NCBI RefSeq assembly: GCF_017352215.1 | Contig: NZ_CP071444.1 | Location: 186,001 to 250,000 of the forward strand | Origin: Alkalibacter rhizosphaerae | Lineage (GTDB): Bacteria > Bacillota > Clostridia > Eubacteriales > Alkalibacteraceae | Direction: 5' to 3' | Length of the DNA: 64,000 nt | Part shown: positions 8,817-18,361 of the stretch, piece after piece | Layout of the letters: each line of letters begins with the position of its first letter | How positions within the stretch are numbered: the stretch's first letter is position 1 | Notes under the pieces: model-generated | The model's database searches: none | What the model was told of the DNA's origin: nothing | What the model saw: the letters and a program-made list of their open reading frames with translations, nothing else | Position numbers and translations under genes: made by a program

Positions 8817-9751
8817 CGAATGGACCTGCCTTTCACATATTTTTCCCGAATCATGGCAATGTCGCTTTGAATTTGTGCGATCAGCGCATCTACAGAGTCG
8901 AATTTACGTTCTTTCCGTATCTTCTTGTGGAAAAACAGCTGGACCGTATTGCCATATATGTCCCGATCAAAATCATAAATGAAAGTTTCGATGCTGAAAG
9001 GATGATTTTCGAAAGTGGGATTGTGCCCTACATTGGTGAGCCCGTGATACATCTCCCCTTCCACTTCGATGGTGGTGTAGTAGACGCCTGCATCCGGCAA
9101 GATATGATTTTCTGCGATCTTTATGTTTGCTGTCGGTATGTGGAATTGCCTTCCCAGCCCCTTGCCCCGGATCACTTTCCCCAGTACGGAAAAATCCCGG
9201 CCAAGGTATTTTGCCACTCGGTCCACTTTTCCATTGACGATAAGGTTTCGGATAAATGTGGAACTGACCACCTGGCCTTCTTTGTCTACAATGGGATCCA
9301 CCACCTTCACGTCGTATCCCAATTCTTTCGACCAACTTTCCAGCATTTTGGAATTACCAGTACCTTTTTTTCCGAAGTTGTAATTGAAGCCTACAACGAT
9401 GCCCTTGGCCTTGAGTCGATCCACCAATATTTTCTTTACAAAATCTCTAGGTTCCAGATTCATGACTTCATCCGTGAACTCCATGAAGACAACCTGGTCG
9501 ATCCCCATTTCTTGCAGAATCCGCAATTTTTCTTCATTGCTGGTGATCAGTTTGGGTGCATATTTAGGAAAAACTTTGGTGAGGGGATGTTGTTTGAAAG
9601 TCAACACGCAACTTTTCCAGCCGTTGTCGCCAGCCATTCGGATCATCTCTTCCATCAAATGTCGATGGCCCAGATGGATGCCGTCAAAAAAACCCAAGGC
9701 GATGGCAGTCGGCTGGTTTTGGGACGCATCTCTCCAATCGATTATTTCCAT
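8813..9751 (-). CDS. ribF: Bifunctional riboflavin kinase/FAD synthetase RibF
   Basis: Makes FMN from riboflavin and then FAD. The N-terminal nucleotidyltransferase domain has ALGFFDGIHLGHR at about 18-30. The C-terminal flavokinase domain has GKGLGRQFHIPTANI and GLTNVGHNPTFE. Length of 312 aa is typical. Start choice: the ATG at 9749-9751 has AAGGAG 8 bases upstream. The ATG at 9755-9757 would leave only about 2 bases and overlaps the truB stop. The truB-ribF pairing is widely conserved in Firmicutes. Confidence 0.95.
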   Translation of the reverse strand: MEIIDWRDASQNQPTAIALGFFDGIHLGHRHLMEEMIRMAGDNGWKSCVLTFKQHPLTKVFPKYAPKLITSNEEKLRILQEMGIDQVVFMEFTDEVMNLEPRDFVKKILVDRLKAKGIVVGFNYNFGKKGTGNSKMLESWSKELGYDVKVVDPIVDKEGQVVSSTFIRNLIVNGKVDRVAKYLGRDFSVLGKVIRGKGLGRQFHIPTANIKIAENHILPDAGVYYTTIEVEGEMYHGLTNVGHNPTFENHPFSIETFIYDFDRDIYGNTVQLFFHKKIRKERKFDSVDALIAQIQSDIAMIREKYVKGRSIR

Positions 9752-9753
9752 GG

Positions 9754-10659
9754 TCATTTCTCCTTGCTGAATATGAATTTGGGTTTGATTTTTTTCCAGT
9801 TTCCATCCAGAAAAATTTCACCCACTCCGTAAAATACACCCTGGCACAACAATTGAACCAGTTCTCCCGGTCTTCGATCATCCAGGGTGCCCTGGATGTT
9901 TCGGCCATAGAGCACGACGCCGTTTACCAGATATTTTTTGGATGCTTCTGCGATCTCCACCGTTTCCATATGGGAAAGGGCTTTCTCCATGGGAATGAGA
10001 ATCTTTTGAATATCCTCCAGATCCATTTCCAGCAGATCATTCAGGAGAATGGAATCTTCCACCCGAAAAGGACCGCTTTGCAGTCGTTCCAGTGCGCTCA
10101 TGTGGGCCCCGCAACCCAACATTTCCCCCAAATCGTAAATCAAGGACCGAATATAGGTGCCTTTTGAACAGGAAACGATCAGATCCACTTCCGGAAGATC
10201 CACACGAACGACCTCCAGTTGGTGGATGGTCACTTTTCTGGCTGGAATATCCAACGTGATCCCTTCCCTGGCATATTCATATAGCTTTTTCCCGTCTTTC
10301 TTCAACGCGGAATACATGGGAGGCACCTGGTCGATAACGCCCAAAAAAGAGGCGGTCGCCTCTTTTATTTGTTGTTGTGTCACATGGACCGGGCGAAGGG
10401 TCAATACTTCTCCTTCCCGGTCGTAGGTATCGGTGGTGGCCCCCAAGGTCATGGTGGCCCCATACGTCTTATCCTTGTCCAGTAAAAAACCGGAGATCCT
10501 GGTGGCCTGTCCTATACAGATCGGCAGCACTCCTTGGGCCATAGGGTCCAGGGTGCCGCCATGACCTACTTTTTTTATGCCGCATTTTTTTCGGATCTTA
10601 TGGACCACGTCGTGAGAAGTCATTCCCGCATTTTTGTAAATGTTCAATAAACCGTTCAT
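9754..10659 (-). CDS. truB: tRNA pseudouridine(55) synthase TruB
   Basis: Makes the T-loop pseudouridine at position 55 of tRNAs. The catalytic aspartate is D38 in GHGGTLDPMAQGVLP. Further family blocks are KTYGATMTLGATTDTYD and CSKGTYIRSLIYDLG. The 301 residues include a C-terminal PUA-like portion. GGAG precedes the ATG by 5 bases. It lies 8 bases after nrnA and just before ribF within the rimP operon. Confidence 0.96.
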   Translation of the reverse strand: MNGLLNIYKNAGMTSHDVVHKIRKKCGIKKVGHGGTLDPMAQGVLPICIGQATRISGFLLDKDKTYGATMTLGATTDTYDREGEVLTLRPVHVTQQQIKEATASFLGVIDQVPPMYSALKKDGKKLYEYAREGITLDIPARKVTIHQLEVVRVDLPEVDLIVSCSKGTYIRSLIYDLGEMLGCGAHMSALERLQSGPFRVEDSILLNDLLEMDLEDIQKILIPMEKALSHMETVEIAEASKKYLVNGVVLYGRNIQGTLDDRRPGELVQLLCQGVFYGVGEIFLDGNWKKIKPKFIFSKEK

Positions 10660-10667
10660 GTCGCTCC

Positions 10668-11618
10668 TTATATCGTCAACAACGGATCCAGTCGATCCAT
10701 CAGCTGTTCAAATGTCACATCCCGGACCGTACACCCAGCCGCTTTGGCATGGCCGCCTCCGTCAAAATGAACGGCTACGACGCTGACATCGAAGGTGGTG
10801 TTGCTGCGCAGGGAAACCTTGAATACGTTGGCGTTGGTTTCCTTGATCAACAATGCTACTTCAACACCGATGATGTCCCGGGCGTAGTTGATGATCCCTT
10901 CCATATCCGTATCGTCCACAAACTGCTTCATGTCTTCATTGGTCAAGTGGATCAAAGCCACTTTCCCCTCCTTGATCAGGCGGATCTTTCCAAGTGCGAA
11001 TCCAATGATCTGCACCTTCTCGAAAGACAACTCATCAAAGAGCTTTTTGCTGATCTCCCAGTAAGGATTGGGAAACCGGTATAGCTTGCCCGCGATCTCA
11101 TGGGTTTTATAGGTCACATTGCTGTACTTGAAATTTCCCGTGTCCGAAACGATCCCGGTATAAATGGCCAGAGCCATCTCGTCATCCATTTCCACCAGCA
11201 GTTGTTGGATCAGATCATAGACGATCTCCGCAGTGGCACTGGCATGAACGTCCACAAAGTTGATGTTTCCGTACCCCACATTGCTTACATGATGATCCAC
11301 GTTGACGCGGACCCGGCATTTTTCCATCAACTTGCTGTCGTAGAGATGATCCGGATCGGAGGAATCCAAAAATAAACCTACCTGAAATGTTTGTTCCAGG
11401 TCGGCATTATCCAAGGCATTCAATTCTGTTAAAAAGGAAAACTTGGTGGAGCTTGGCTTTTCAAAAGCGTAAGTCACCTGTTTTCCCATTTTTTTTAAAG
11501 CAAGTCCCAGGGCGATGCTGGAACCTAAAGCATCGCCGTCGGGGGATTTGTGGGTGCTGATGAGAAACGTATCATTGGACCGTATGGTCGTCAGAACATT
11601 ATTCATCCCCATGGTCAT
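10668..11618 (-). CDS. nrnA: Bifunctional oligoribonuclease/PAP phosphatase NrnA (DHH family)
   Basis: DHH-DHHA1 phosphoesterase that degrades nano-RNA and 3'-phosphoadenosine 5'-phosphate. Motifs: SPDGDALGSS at about 25-34, NVDHHVSN at about 110, and the C-terminal DHHA1 glycine block FDGGGHAKAAGC. Length of 316 aa is normal. Three in-frame ATGs lie close together (residues 1, 3 and 5). The first has AGGA about 7 bases upstream and overlaps rbfA by 20 bases. The third would still overlap rbfA slightly. The rbfA-nrnA-truB order is common in Gram-positives. Confidence 0.92.
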   Translation of the reverse strand: MTMGMNNVLTTIRSNDTFLISTHKSPDGDALGSSIALGLALKKMGKQVTYAFEKPSSTKFSFLTELNALDNADLEQTFQVGLFLDSSDPDHLYDSKLMEKCRVRVNVDHHVSNVGYGNINFVDVHASATAEIVYDLIQQLLVEMDDEMALAIYTGIVSDTGNFKYSNVTYKTHEIAGKLYRFPNPYWEISKKLFDELSFEKVQIIGFALGKIRLIKEGKVALIHLTNEDMKQFVDDTDMEGIINYARDIIGVEVALLIKETNANVFKVSLRSNTTFDVSVVAVHFDGGGHAKAAGCTVRDVTFEQLMDRLDPLLTI

Positions 11619-11973
11619 CGGATCCTTTGCTGTTTTTGTTCAGATCCCGAAGGATCTCATCGATGTGGGCTCCATATTCGAGGGAATCATCCAGTTGGAA
11701 CAGCAGTTCCGGCGTATAATGGGTCTTCAGTTTTTTACCCACGCTTTTACGCATAAATCCGGCTGCTTTGTTCAAAATGTCGATGACCTGCTGCTTTTTT
11801 TCATCCGTATCGTACACGCTGATGTACACTTTCGCATAGCGCAGATCTCCGGTGGTATCTACTTTCAGTACGCTGACCAGATCCGTCAATCTGGGGTCTT
11901 TCAACCCGAAACGGATCTGATGACTTACTTCATGTTTGATGGTTTCATTGATTCGATTGATTCGGTTGGACAT
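11599..11973 (-). CDS. rbfA: Ribosome-binding factor RbfA
   Basis: Small KH-fold factor for late 30S maturation that acts near 16S helix 1. The 124 residues contain the typical N-terminus RINRINETIKHEVSHQI, the LVSVLKVDTTGDLRYAKVYISV core and a LLFQLDDSLEYGAHIDEIL C-terminal block. GCAGGTG precedes the ATG. It lies 19 bases after infB and its end overlaps nrnA. Confidence 0.95.
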   Translation of the reverse strand: MSNRINRINETIKHEVSHQIRFGLKDPRLTDLVSVLKVDTTGDLRYAKVYISVYDTDEKKQQVIDILNKAAGFMRKSVGKKLKTHYTPELLFQLDDSLEYGAHIDEILRDLNKNSKGSDDHGDE

Positions 11974-11992
11974 GGTTTTTCACCTGCATTCC

Positions 11993-14227
11993 TTATGTTC
12001 TTGCCACTTCTTCCATGGTAAAGGCTTCCAAGATGTCGCCTTCCTTGATGTCGTTGAAACGTTCCACACCGATACCGCATTCGTAGCCTTGGGCCACTTC
12101 CTTGGCATCGTCCTTGAATCGTTTCAGAGAGTCCAGTTTCCCTTCGAAGATGACGACGTCGTCTCGTATGACGCGGATGCTGCTGTTTCGACTGATCTTT
12201 CCGTTGGTCACATAGCAACCGGCGATGGTTCCCGCGTTGGGCACTTTGAAAGTCTGGCGAACTTCTGCGGTACCAAGGACCACTTCCTTGAATTCCGGAG
12301 CCAGCATTCCCTTCATTGCTTTTTCGATGCTTTCAATGGCGTCGTAAATGACCCTGTACAGTCGAATGTCTACGGATTCCCGCTCGGCTGCTGCCGTTAC
12401 GTTGTTGTTGGGTCGAACGTTGAAGCCGATGATGATCCCGTTGGATGCCGCTGCCAGCATGACGTCCGATTCGGAAATGCCGCCGGCGCCTGCATGGATG
12501 ATGTTGACCCGTACTTCTTCGTTGCTGAGTTTCTCCAAAGACTGCCTCAATGCTTCTACTGAGCCCTGGACATCTCCTTTGATGATGATGTTGATGTCCT
12601 GTACTTCCCCTTGCTTGATTTGGTTGTACAGATCGTCCAGCGACAATGGGGCGCTTTTTTTGACTCGTTGATCCTTGATATAGCTTTTTCGCTTTTCTGC
12701 AATTTGTCGGGCCGTTTTATCGTCGGTAACGGCATAGAACTCTTCTCCCGCTTCCGGCACTTCGTTAAGACCCAAGATCTCCACTGGAGTGGACGGACCT
12801 GCCGTCTTTACTTTTTTCCCTTTGTCGTTGATCATGGCCCGAATCTTTCCGTAGGCGATGCCGGATACCACTGGATCTCCAACTTTCAAGGTCCCTGCAT
12901 TGATCAATACCGTGGATACAGGGCCTCTGCCCTTGTCCAGTTTTGCTTCCAATACTGTTCCCTTTGCCAATCGGTCGGGATTGGCTTTCAGTTCCTGCAC
13001 TTCCGATACCAGCAGGATCATCTCCAGCAAAGTATCCAGGCCTTCCTGAGTTTTTGCGGAAACGGGAACACAGATGGTGTCTCCACCCCATTCTTCCGCC
13101 ACCAGGTTGTATTCCGTCAGTTCTTGTTTGACACGGTCCGGATTTGCTTCCGGCTTGTCGATCTTGTTGATGGCAACGATGATGGGAACCTTGGCTGCTT
13201 TTGCGTGATTGATGGCTTCTACGGTCTGAGGCATGACGCCATCGTCTGCGGCTACCACCAAAACGGCGATATCCGTGATGCTGGCTCCCCGATAACGCAT
13301 GGCCGTAAAGGCTTCGTGACCCGGCGTGTCGATGAATGTGATGTTTTCTCCATTGGCTTTCACCGTATAGGCACCGATGTGCTGGGTGATCCCTCCGGCC
13401 TCTTTTTCTGCGACACCGGTTTTTCGAATGGCATCCAGCAAGGAGGTTTTTCCATGGTCGACATGACCCATGACGGTGATGACCGGTGCTCGATGGATTT
13501 TTTTGCTCTCGTCTTCTTCCACGTCCTCCACCTGGCTCAGGATCTCTGCTACTTCTTCTTCCACGTCTTCCAGTTCAATGACTACATCCAGCTCGGTGGC
13601 TACGACTTCCGCCGTTTCGTAGTCGATTTCCTGGTTGATGGAAGCCATGATGCCCAATCCAATGAGTTTTTTGATGATCTCTGTGGACGGTACGTTGATT
13701 TTGGCCGCGAAATCACCTACCGTTAAAGACGTGGGTATTGGAATGATATCCACTTCGGTTCCATCGTCTTGACGTTTTTTCTTATAGATGGCTCTGCTTT
13801 TCTTTTCTTTCTTACTGTTGTCGATGGCAACAGGCGTAATGACCCTTTTTTTCTTGTTGGTCTTTCGATTGTCTCTTTTGCCGTCTTTTTTCGGCGGTCC
13901 GGATGGTGCTTTCTTCTCTGTTGTTGCGGCTGGAGTACTGCCGGAAGCATTCCCGGTGGTTTTCTTGACCGGTCCTTTGCCCGATGTCTTCGGCGCTTCT
14001 TTCTTCTCGGCAGGCGCGACTTTCTTCTCTATAGGTTTTTCTTCCTCTTTTGCCGCGACAGCTACACCGTCCTGCTTGAAATTGTTACGGAAATACTTCT
14101 CCTGTTGTTCCGTCAATGCGCTCATGTGGTTCTTGACCGGAATGTCCATGGACTGCAGGATCACAACCAATTCCTTGCTGTTGATGTTCAATTCCTTTGC
14201 CAGATCATATACTCTTGATTTGCTCAT
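11993..14227 (-). CDS. infB: Translation initiation factor IF-2
   Basis: GTPase that brings initiator fMet-tRNA to the 30S subunit. The 744 residues have an N-terminal IF2_N helix domain, a Lys/Ala/Pro-rich linker (about 55-150), G1 GHVDHGKT at 254-261, [17 protein letters not shown] and the C1/C2 domains. The ATG overlaps the ylxQ stop by four bases and has a GGGGGAG site. Order nusA-rnpM-ylxQ-infB-rbfA is the canonical Firmicute cluster. Confidence 0.98.
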   Translation of the reverse strand: MSKSRVYDLAKELNINSKELVVILQSMDIPVKNHMSALTEQQEKYFRNNFKQDGVAVAAKEEEKPIEKKVAPAEKKEAPKTSGKGPVKKTTGNASGSTPAATTEKKAPSGPPKKDGKRDNRKTNKKKRVITPVAIDNSKKEKKSRAIYKKKRQDDGTEVDIIPIPTSLTVGDFAAKINVPSTEIIKKLIGLGIMASINQEIDYETAEVVATELDVVIELEDVEEEVAEILSQVEDVEEDESKKIHRAPVITVMGHVDHGKTSLLDAIRKTGVAEKEAGGITQHIGAYTVKANGENITFIDTPGHEAFTAMRYRGASITDIAVLVVAADDGVMPQTVEAINHAKAAKVPIIVAINKIDKPEANPDRVKQELTEYNLVAEEWGGDTICVPVSAKTQEGLDTLLEMILLVSEVQELKANPDRLAKGTVLEAKLDKGRGPVSTVLINAGTLKVGDPVVSGIAYGKIRAMINDKGKKVKTAGPSTPVEILGLNEVPEAGEEFYAVTDDKTARQIAEKRKSYIKDQRVKKSAPLSLDDLYNQIKQGEVQDINIIIKGDVQGSVEALRQSLEKLSNEEVRVNIIHAGAGGISESDVMLAAASNGIIIGFNVRPNNNVTAAAERESVDIRLYRVIYDAIESIEKAMKGMLAPEFKEVVLGTAEVRQTFKVPNAGTIAGCYVTNGKISRNSSIRVIRDDVVIFEGKLDSLKRFKDDAKEVAQGYECGIGVERFNDIKEGDILEAFTMEEVART

Positions 14228-14553
14228 AAAACTCCCCCTGTTTCTATGGTATTCTCATGCAGTTTTATCAGGTTTTCGCTTTGGTTTTTGTCTTTGAATC
14301 CCAATACGGCAGCTTGGTCCCTGCCGATGGCTTTCCCCAATACTTCTTTCGTTCCGGCTATTCGCATGGGTATGGACAATTCTTTGCAGAATCGTTCGTA
14401 TTTGTTCCGGATCCGAATGGAGGTGTCTGTCGCCACCACTACCAGTCGAAGGGTCCCACGATTCAATTCCTTTTCCACCATGTGATCTCCGGACACAACA
14501 GCACCGGATTTCTTGGCGATCCCTATAAAACGGTAAAATTTATTTTCTTCCAT
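14224..14553 (-). CDS. L7Ae-family ribosomal protein YlxQ
   Basis: Small RNA-binding protein of the L7Ae/L30e/S12e/Gadd45 family (109 aa). The N-terminus [22 protein letters not shown] fits the kink-turn binding fold, with [14 protein letters not shown] near the C-terminus. It sits between rnpM and infB and overlaps both (14 and 4 bases), as in B. subtilis ylxQ. Its molecular role is unclear; the placement suggests RNA or ribosome binding. Confidence 0.9.
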   Translation of the reverse strand: MEENKFYRFIGIAKKSGAVVSGDHMVEKELNRGTLRLVVVATDTSIRIRNKYERFCKELSIPMRIAGTKEVLGKAIGRDQAAVLGFKDKNQSENLIKLHENTIETGGVL

Positions 14554-14806
14554 TTTTTATCTCTTCCATAACTCTGATTTTATCTTCTTCGGCCACATCG
14601 GTCTTAAATGCCCGATTCAGTGCATTTTTCTTTAGAATGCCCTCGATACAGGCATCTTCTCCACATAAATAGGCACCTCGCCCGTTTGCTTTTCCTGTAG
14701 GATCGAAAAAGATCCGACCTTCCTTGTTTTTTACAACACGGACCAGATTTCTTTTATCGATCTTGTTGCCGCAAACGATGCAGGTTCTTTGCGGTATTTT
14801 CTTCAT
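14540..14806 (-). CDS. rnpM: YlxR family protein (RNase P modulator RnpM)
   Basis: DUF448 protein of 88 residues with RTCIVCGNKIDKRNLVRVV near the N-terminus and GRGAYLCGEDACIEGILKK in the middle. In B. subtilis this family was reported to bind and modulate RNase P RNA. GGAGG precedes the ATG. It sits between nusA and ylxQ, and its end overlaps ylxQ. Confidence 0.92.
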   Translation of the reverse strand: MKKIPQRTCIVCGNKIDKRNLVRVVKNKEGRIFFDPTGKANGRGAYLCGEDACIEGILKKNALNRAFKTDVAEEDKIRVMEEIKNGRK

Positions 14807-14818
14807 AACAAACCTCCA

Positions 14819-15907
14819 TCAAAGCTCGAGATCGTCCAACAATTCTTCTGCAGCCGTTTGGACTTGTGCCATGTTTTCCGCCTGGGTCTTGCTCTTGATG
14901 TCGATCTTCCACCCCGTCAACTTGGCTGCCAATCTTGCGTTTTGTCCTTCTTTTCCAATAGCCAGGGACAATTGGTAATCGTCCACCACCACCAAAGCGG
15001 ATTTCTCCATTTCATTGATGTCCACCCGCAATACCTTGGCAGGTGACAGGGAGCTGGCAATGTATTCTTTGGGATCGTCGCTCCATTTGATGATGTCGAT
15101 CTTTTCCCCATGAAGTTCGTCCACGATATTTTGTACCCGGATCCCTTTCGGTCCCACGCAGGAACCTACCGGATCCACGTTGGCATCCAGGGCAAACACG
15201 GCGATCTTCGTTCTGGACCCTGCTTCTCTGGAAATGGATTTGATCACGACGGTACCGTCGTAGATCTCCGGCACTTCGCTTTCGAAAAGGCGTTTCACCA
15301 AACCCGGATGGGTCCTGGAAACCAAGATCTGCGGTCCTTTTGTGGTTTTTTTCACTTCCAGCAAATACACTTTGATCCGCTTGTTTTGTTCGTATTCTTC
15401 GCCTTGGACCTGCTCTGTAGGAAGCATGATCCCTTCCGTTTTTCCCAGATCGATAAAAACGTTGTTTTTTTCCTTGCGTTGAATGACCCCGTTGATGATT
15501 TCGTCTTCCCGCTCGATAAACTGGTTGAAGATAATGTTTCTTTCCGCTTCCTTGATTCGCTGGACCACCAGTTGTTTTGCATTCTGTGCGGCGATCCGTC
15601 CAAAGTTTTTCGGTTTGATCTCGATTTCTGCGACATCACCGATCTCATACTCGCCATGGATCTGTCTAGCATCCTCCAGGCCGATCTGAGTCACTGGATC
15701 CTCTACGTCTTCCACGATGTCTTTCAACGCATGGACGTCGATCTCCCCTGTCTCCCGATCGATGTTGATCTTGATGTTGTGGGCGCTGCCGTAATTTTTT
15801 TTGTAGGCACTGGCGATTGCCGCCTCAATGGCATCGATCAATTCCTCTTTGTCGATTCCTTTTTCTTTCTCTACGGAATCCAATGCCATGATAAATTCCT
15901 TGTTCAT
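14819..15907 (-). CDS. nusA: Transcription termination/antitermination protein NusA
   Basis: Binds RNA polymerase and nascent RNA and influences pausing, intrinsic termination and antitermination. The 362 residues hold the N-terminal RNAP-binding domain, an S1 domain (around GVIQRKEKNNVFIDLGKTEG), and KH1 and KH2 regions (VGSCVGPKGIRVQ and LAIGKEGQNARLAAKLTG). The C-terminal acidic repeats of E. coli NusA are absent, as usual in Firmicutes. It is second in the operon after rimP. GGAGGG precedes the ATG by about 11 bases. Confidence 0.97.
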   Translation of the reverse strand: MNKEFIMALDSVEKEKGIDKEELIDAIEAAIASAYKKNYGSAHNIKINIDRETGEIDVHALKDIVEDVEDPVTQIGLEDARQIHGEYEIGDVAEIEIKPKNFGRIAAQNAKQLVVQRIKEAERNIIFNQFIEREDEIINGVIQRKEKNNVFIDLGKTEGIMLPTEQVQGEEYEQNKRIKVYLLEVKKTTKGPQILVSRTHPGLVKRLFESEVPEIYDGTVVIKSISREAGSRTKIAVFALDANVDPVGSCVGPKGIRVQNIVDELHGEKIDIIKWSDDPKEYIASSLSPAKVLRVDINEMEKSALVVVDDYQLSLAIGKEGQNARLAAKLTGWKIDIKSKTQAENMAQVQTAAEELLDDLEL

Positions 15908-15930
15908 ATTGTTATTAACCCTCCGATTCC

Positions 15931-16395
15931 TTAAAATTCAAAATAAAGTTTTGCATTTGCCACATTTTTAAAGGGGATCTCCAATGTTTTACCATCCGGC
16001 AATTCCAATATCAGCACATCCTCCGCCAGACCCTTGTTGATTCCTTTGTATTTCTTGCTGCCTTCCAATGATGTATACAGGCTTACTTCGATTTCTCGAT
16101 CCATGTAACGCTCAAAGTCTGCCACTTTTTTTAACGGTCGATCCAACCCCGGCGATGATACCTCCAAAAAGTAACTGTTGGCGATGGGGTCTGCTTCGTC
16201 CAAAAGAACATTGATGCGACTGCTAAAGGTTTGGCAATCTTCCAAAGTCACGCCACCTTCCTTGTCGATGTAAAAACGCAGATACCAGTTCTGGCCTTCC
16301 TTGATGTATTCTACATCCACCAGTTCGTAGCCCAATGCGTCTGCTAGCGGCAACGCGATGTCACGAACCAACCCTTCCGTATTTCTTTTGGTCAT
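15931..16395 (-). CDS. rimP: Ribosome maturation factor RimP
   Basis: Assembly factor for the 30S subunit. The 154 residues contain GYELVDVEYIKEGQNWYLRFYID, the DEADPIANSYFLEVSSPGLDRPL signature and a C-terminal SH3-like domain ending in PFKNVANAKLYFEF. AGGAGGG lies 6 bases before the ATG. It is the first gene of the ten-gene operon, 77 bases downstream of a consensus promoter. Confidence 0.96.
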   Translation of the reverse strand: MTKRNTEGLVRDIALPLADALGYELVDVEYIKEGQNWYLRFYIDKEGGVTLEDCQTFSSRINVLLDEADPIANSYFLEVSSPGLDRPLKKVADFERYMDREIEVSLYTSLEGSKKYKGINKGLAEDVLILELPDGKTLEIPFKNVANAKLYFEF

Positions 16396-16410
16396 GTCTA
16401 CCCTCCTGAT

Positions 16411-16442
16411 TTAAACAAGAAAGAGCGGGTTTATCCCACTCT
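16411..16442 (-). promoter_or_regulatory. Leader hairpin before rimP (attenuator or terminator-like)
   Basis: Inverted repeat AGAGTGGG (minus strand, 16442-16435) and CCCGCTCT (16429-16422) with a 5-base loop, followed by a T-rich CTTTCTTGTTT. It lies about 20 bases inside the predicted rimP transcript and before the ribosome site. It may serve as terminator of the upstream transporter operon, or as an attenuator of rimP-nusA-infB. Confidence 0.55.
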
Positions 16443-16471
16443 TCGCAAAGTTCACTCAAATTGTTGTTAAC

Positions 16472-16500
16472 ATCATACCATACTTTTAAACATTTTTCAA
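16472..16500 (-). promoter_or_regulatory. Promoter of the rimP-nusA-infB operon
   Basis: On the minus strand, TTGAAA (16495-16500) and TATGAT (16472-16477) are separated by exactly 17 bases. This is a near-consensus housekeeping sigma promoter, just downstream of the MBL hydrolase stop. Confidence 0.75.
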
Positions 16501-16517
16501 GGGGATGGGCCTATCTG

Positions 16518-17273
16518 CTACAAGATAAACTCGGAGACCATATCCGGTGTGACTATGGGTCCGTCGTACTTGGAACCGGCACGAATGCGCATGAAGGGAA
16601 TGTCGCCGTCGCTTGGCAGATGATACAGGCACAATTTCCCCACACCAGCTGCTGCGGCTGTCATTCCCGCTTCAATATCCGACATGTGCCCCCTCCCCGT
16701 AGAGTGACGTGTTCCCAAACTGACGGTGGCTTCACAAATCAGCAGGTCCGCTCCCTTTATGAAGTCTATATGAGATTCATCATAGGAAGAATCCGTATAG
16801 AAGACGACGGATCTTCCATTCCGTTCGATCCGGAATGCATAACATTCAATGGTGTGGTTGACTTTTTTCACGGTCACTTTTGCTCCGGCGATCTCCAGTT
16901 CCATCCCGTCCTCCAACACCCTGGTATCGGAATAGGGGTACTGGATGGCCTTCCACATGATGGCTGGAGAGTTGGGTGCATAGACGATCATCTTGCTGCT
17001 TCTAGTGCCCACCCGGTTGGCATGGTTGATGGCATAACAAAGACAGCCGATGTCTCCCATGTGATCGTAATGAAGATGACTCAACAATACGCCTTGGAAC
17101 TGTTCCGACAAGTTTCCATGTTCAAAATACTTGGCCAGGACGCCACTGCCCAAGTCGATAAGAAATTTCCCTTCACTGGTGGTGATGAGCACCCCGCTGG
17201 TAGCTCCTCCTGGCTGGGGAAATGCTCCCCAATAGCCCAATATATCCACTTTTAATGTAAAATCCTTAGTCAT
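16518..17273 (-). CDS. MBL-fold metallo-hydrolase linked to an ABC importer
   Basis: Metallo-beta-lactamase-fold hydrolase of the RNase Z-like/PhnP-like group (251 aa). Zinc motif SHLHYDHMGD has H66, H68, D70 and H71. Later candidate ligands are in VVFYTDSSYD, and in RGHMSDIEAG near residue 210. The N-terminus GYWGAFPQPGGATSGVLI is typical of phosphodiesterase-like MBL proteins. The ATG overlaps the end of the transporter ATPase gene by 8 bases, so it is translated with the importer. That context suggests it processes the imported compound, for example a phosphodiester or cyclic phosphate. This is inference; a role in tRNA 3' processing is less likely. Confidence 0.8.
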   Translation of the reverse strand: MTKDFTLKVDILGYWGAFPQPGGATSGVLITTSEGKFLIDLGSGVLAKYFEHGNLSEQFQGVLLSHLHYDHMGDIGCLCYAINHANRVGTRSSKMIVYAPNSPAIMWKAIQYPYSDTRVLEDGMELEIAGAKVTVKKVNHTIECYAFRIERNGRSVVFYTDSSYDESHIDFIKGADLLICEATVSLGTRHSTGRGHMSDIEAGMTAAAAGVGKLCLYHLPSDGDIPFMRIRAGSKYDGPIVTPDMVSEFIL

Positions 17274-18345
17274 CCAACCACACTGCCTTTTCTATCCCGA
17301 TTTCTATGACGCTGCCTTCCGGTTTTTCAAAGTCCACCTCCATGAGCATCCGGATCAAGTCTTCTTCTTCACAACCATCCACTTGGAGGTAATATTCGAT
17401 TTGACTGCCCTGATAAAGGTTTCTTCTTACGATGGCCTTGAGTCCGGAACCGGCTTCATCCTCGATATGCTGTGCCCGGACTGCTGCGTATCCTTCCGTC
17501 TGGTCGCTGTCCTTGAAAGGTACTTTCATGGTGTAGCGGTCACAAACACGGATGGTCATCATATTATTCTCGTCCGGCTCTTGGCCCGCCTCTTTCGTCG
17601 CGGGCAAAATATTGGCCGTTCCTATGAACTGGGCCACGAATCGATTGATGGGATACTCGTAGAGTTCTTTCGGGGACGCATATTGTTCCAGGATCCCATC
17701 CCGGATCACAGCCACCTTGTCCGACATGGTCATGGCCTCGATCTGGTCGTGGGTGACGTTGATGATGGTGATCCCCTGATTCATTTGGATCTCCTTGATC
17801 TCACCCCGCATTTCTTCCCGAAGTGCGGCATCCAGGTTGGACAGGGGTTCGTCCAGCAAGAGGAGCTTGGGCTTTAAAATCAGGGCCCGAGCCAAGGCGA
17901 CCCGTTGCTGTTGTCCTCCGGAGAGTTCATGGGCCATCCGCTTCTCCAGACCTTCCAGATGAACCACCCGCAACACCCGGTTGACTTCCGCTTCCAGGAC
18001 CCGCTTGTCCGTCTTTCGAATTTTAAGGGGGTATCCAACGTTGTCGAAGACATTCATGTGGGGCCAGACGGCATAGGATTGGAAGACCATGCCGATGTTG
18101 CGATTTTCCGGAGTCACTTCCGAAATCCCGTTTTCGATATCCACCAGAGTCCGTTCATCCAAGTCGATCCGTCCTCCCGTGGGTGTGATGAACCCTGCGA
18201 TCATGCGAAGGATGGTGGTTTTCCCGCATCCGGATGGTCCGACAATGGTGGTGAGTTGACCGTTTTCCACGTCCAGGGTCATCTTATTGACGACGGTATT
18301 GTCGCCGTATTTTTTCGTTAAATTTTGAATTTGCAGTTTTGCCAT
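17266..18345 (-). CDS. ABC transporter ATP-binding protein (FbpC/PotA type)
   Basis: Cytoplasmic ATPase subunit of an importer. Counted from the ATG at 18343-18345 (359 aa), it has Walker A GPSGCGKTT at 36-44, the LSGGQQQR signature near 134, Walker B LLLLDEPLS and the H-loop VTHDQIEAM, followed by a C-terminal TOBE-type domain. The longer ORF (17 extra residues) is rejected because GGGAGG lies just before this ATG and the extension is not family-like. It is the third gene in an operon of binding protein, permease, ATPase and MBL hydrolase. Candidate substrates are ferric iron, phosphonates, sugar phosphates or polyamines. Confidence 0.93.
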   Translation of the reverse strand: MAKLQIQNLTKKYGDNTVVNKMTLDVENGQLTTIVGPSGCGKTTILRMIAGFITPTGGRIDLDERTLVDIENGISEVTPENRNIGMVFQSYAVWPHMNVFDNVGYPLKIRKTDKRVLEAEVNRVLRVVHLEGLEKRMAHELSGGQQQRVALARALILKPKLLLLDEPLSNLDAALREEMRGEIKEIQMNQGITIINVTHDQIEAMTMSDKVAVIRDGILEQYASPKELYEYPINRFVAQFIGTANILPATKEAGQEPDENNMMTIRVCDRYTMKVPFKDSDQTEGYAAVRAQHIEDEAGSGLKAIVRRNLYQGSQIEYYLQVDGCEEEDLIRMLMEVDFEKPEGSVIEIGIEKAVWLDD

Positions 18346-18361
18346 GTGTATCCTCCCTTTC

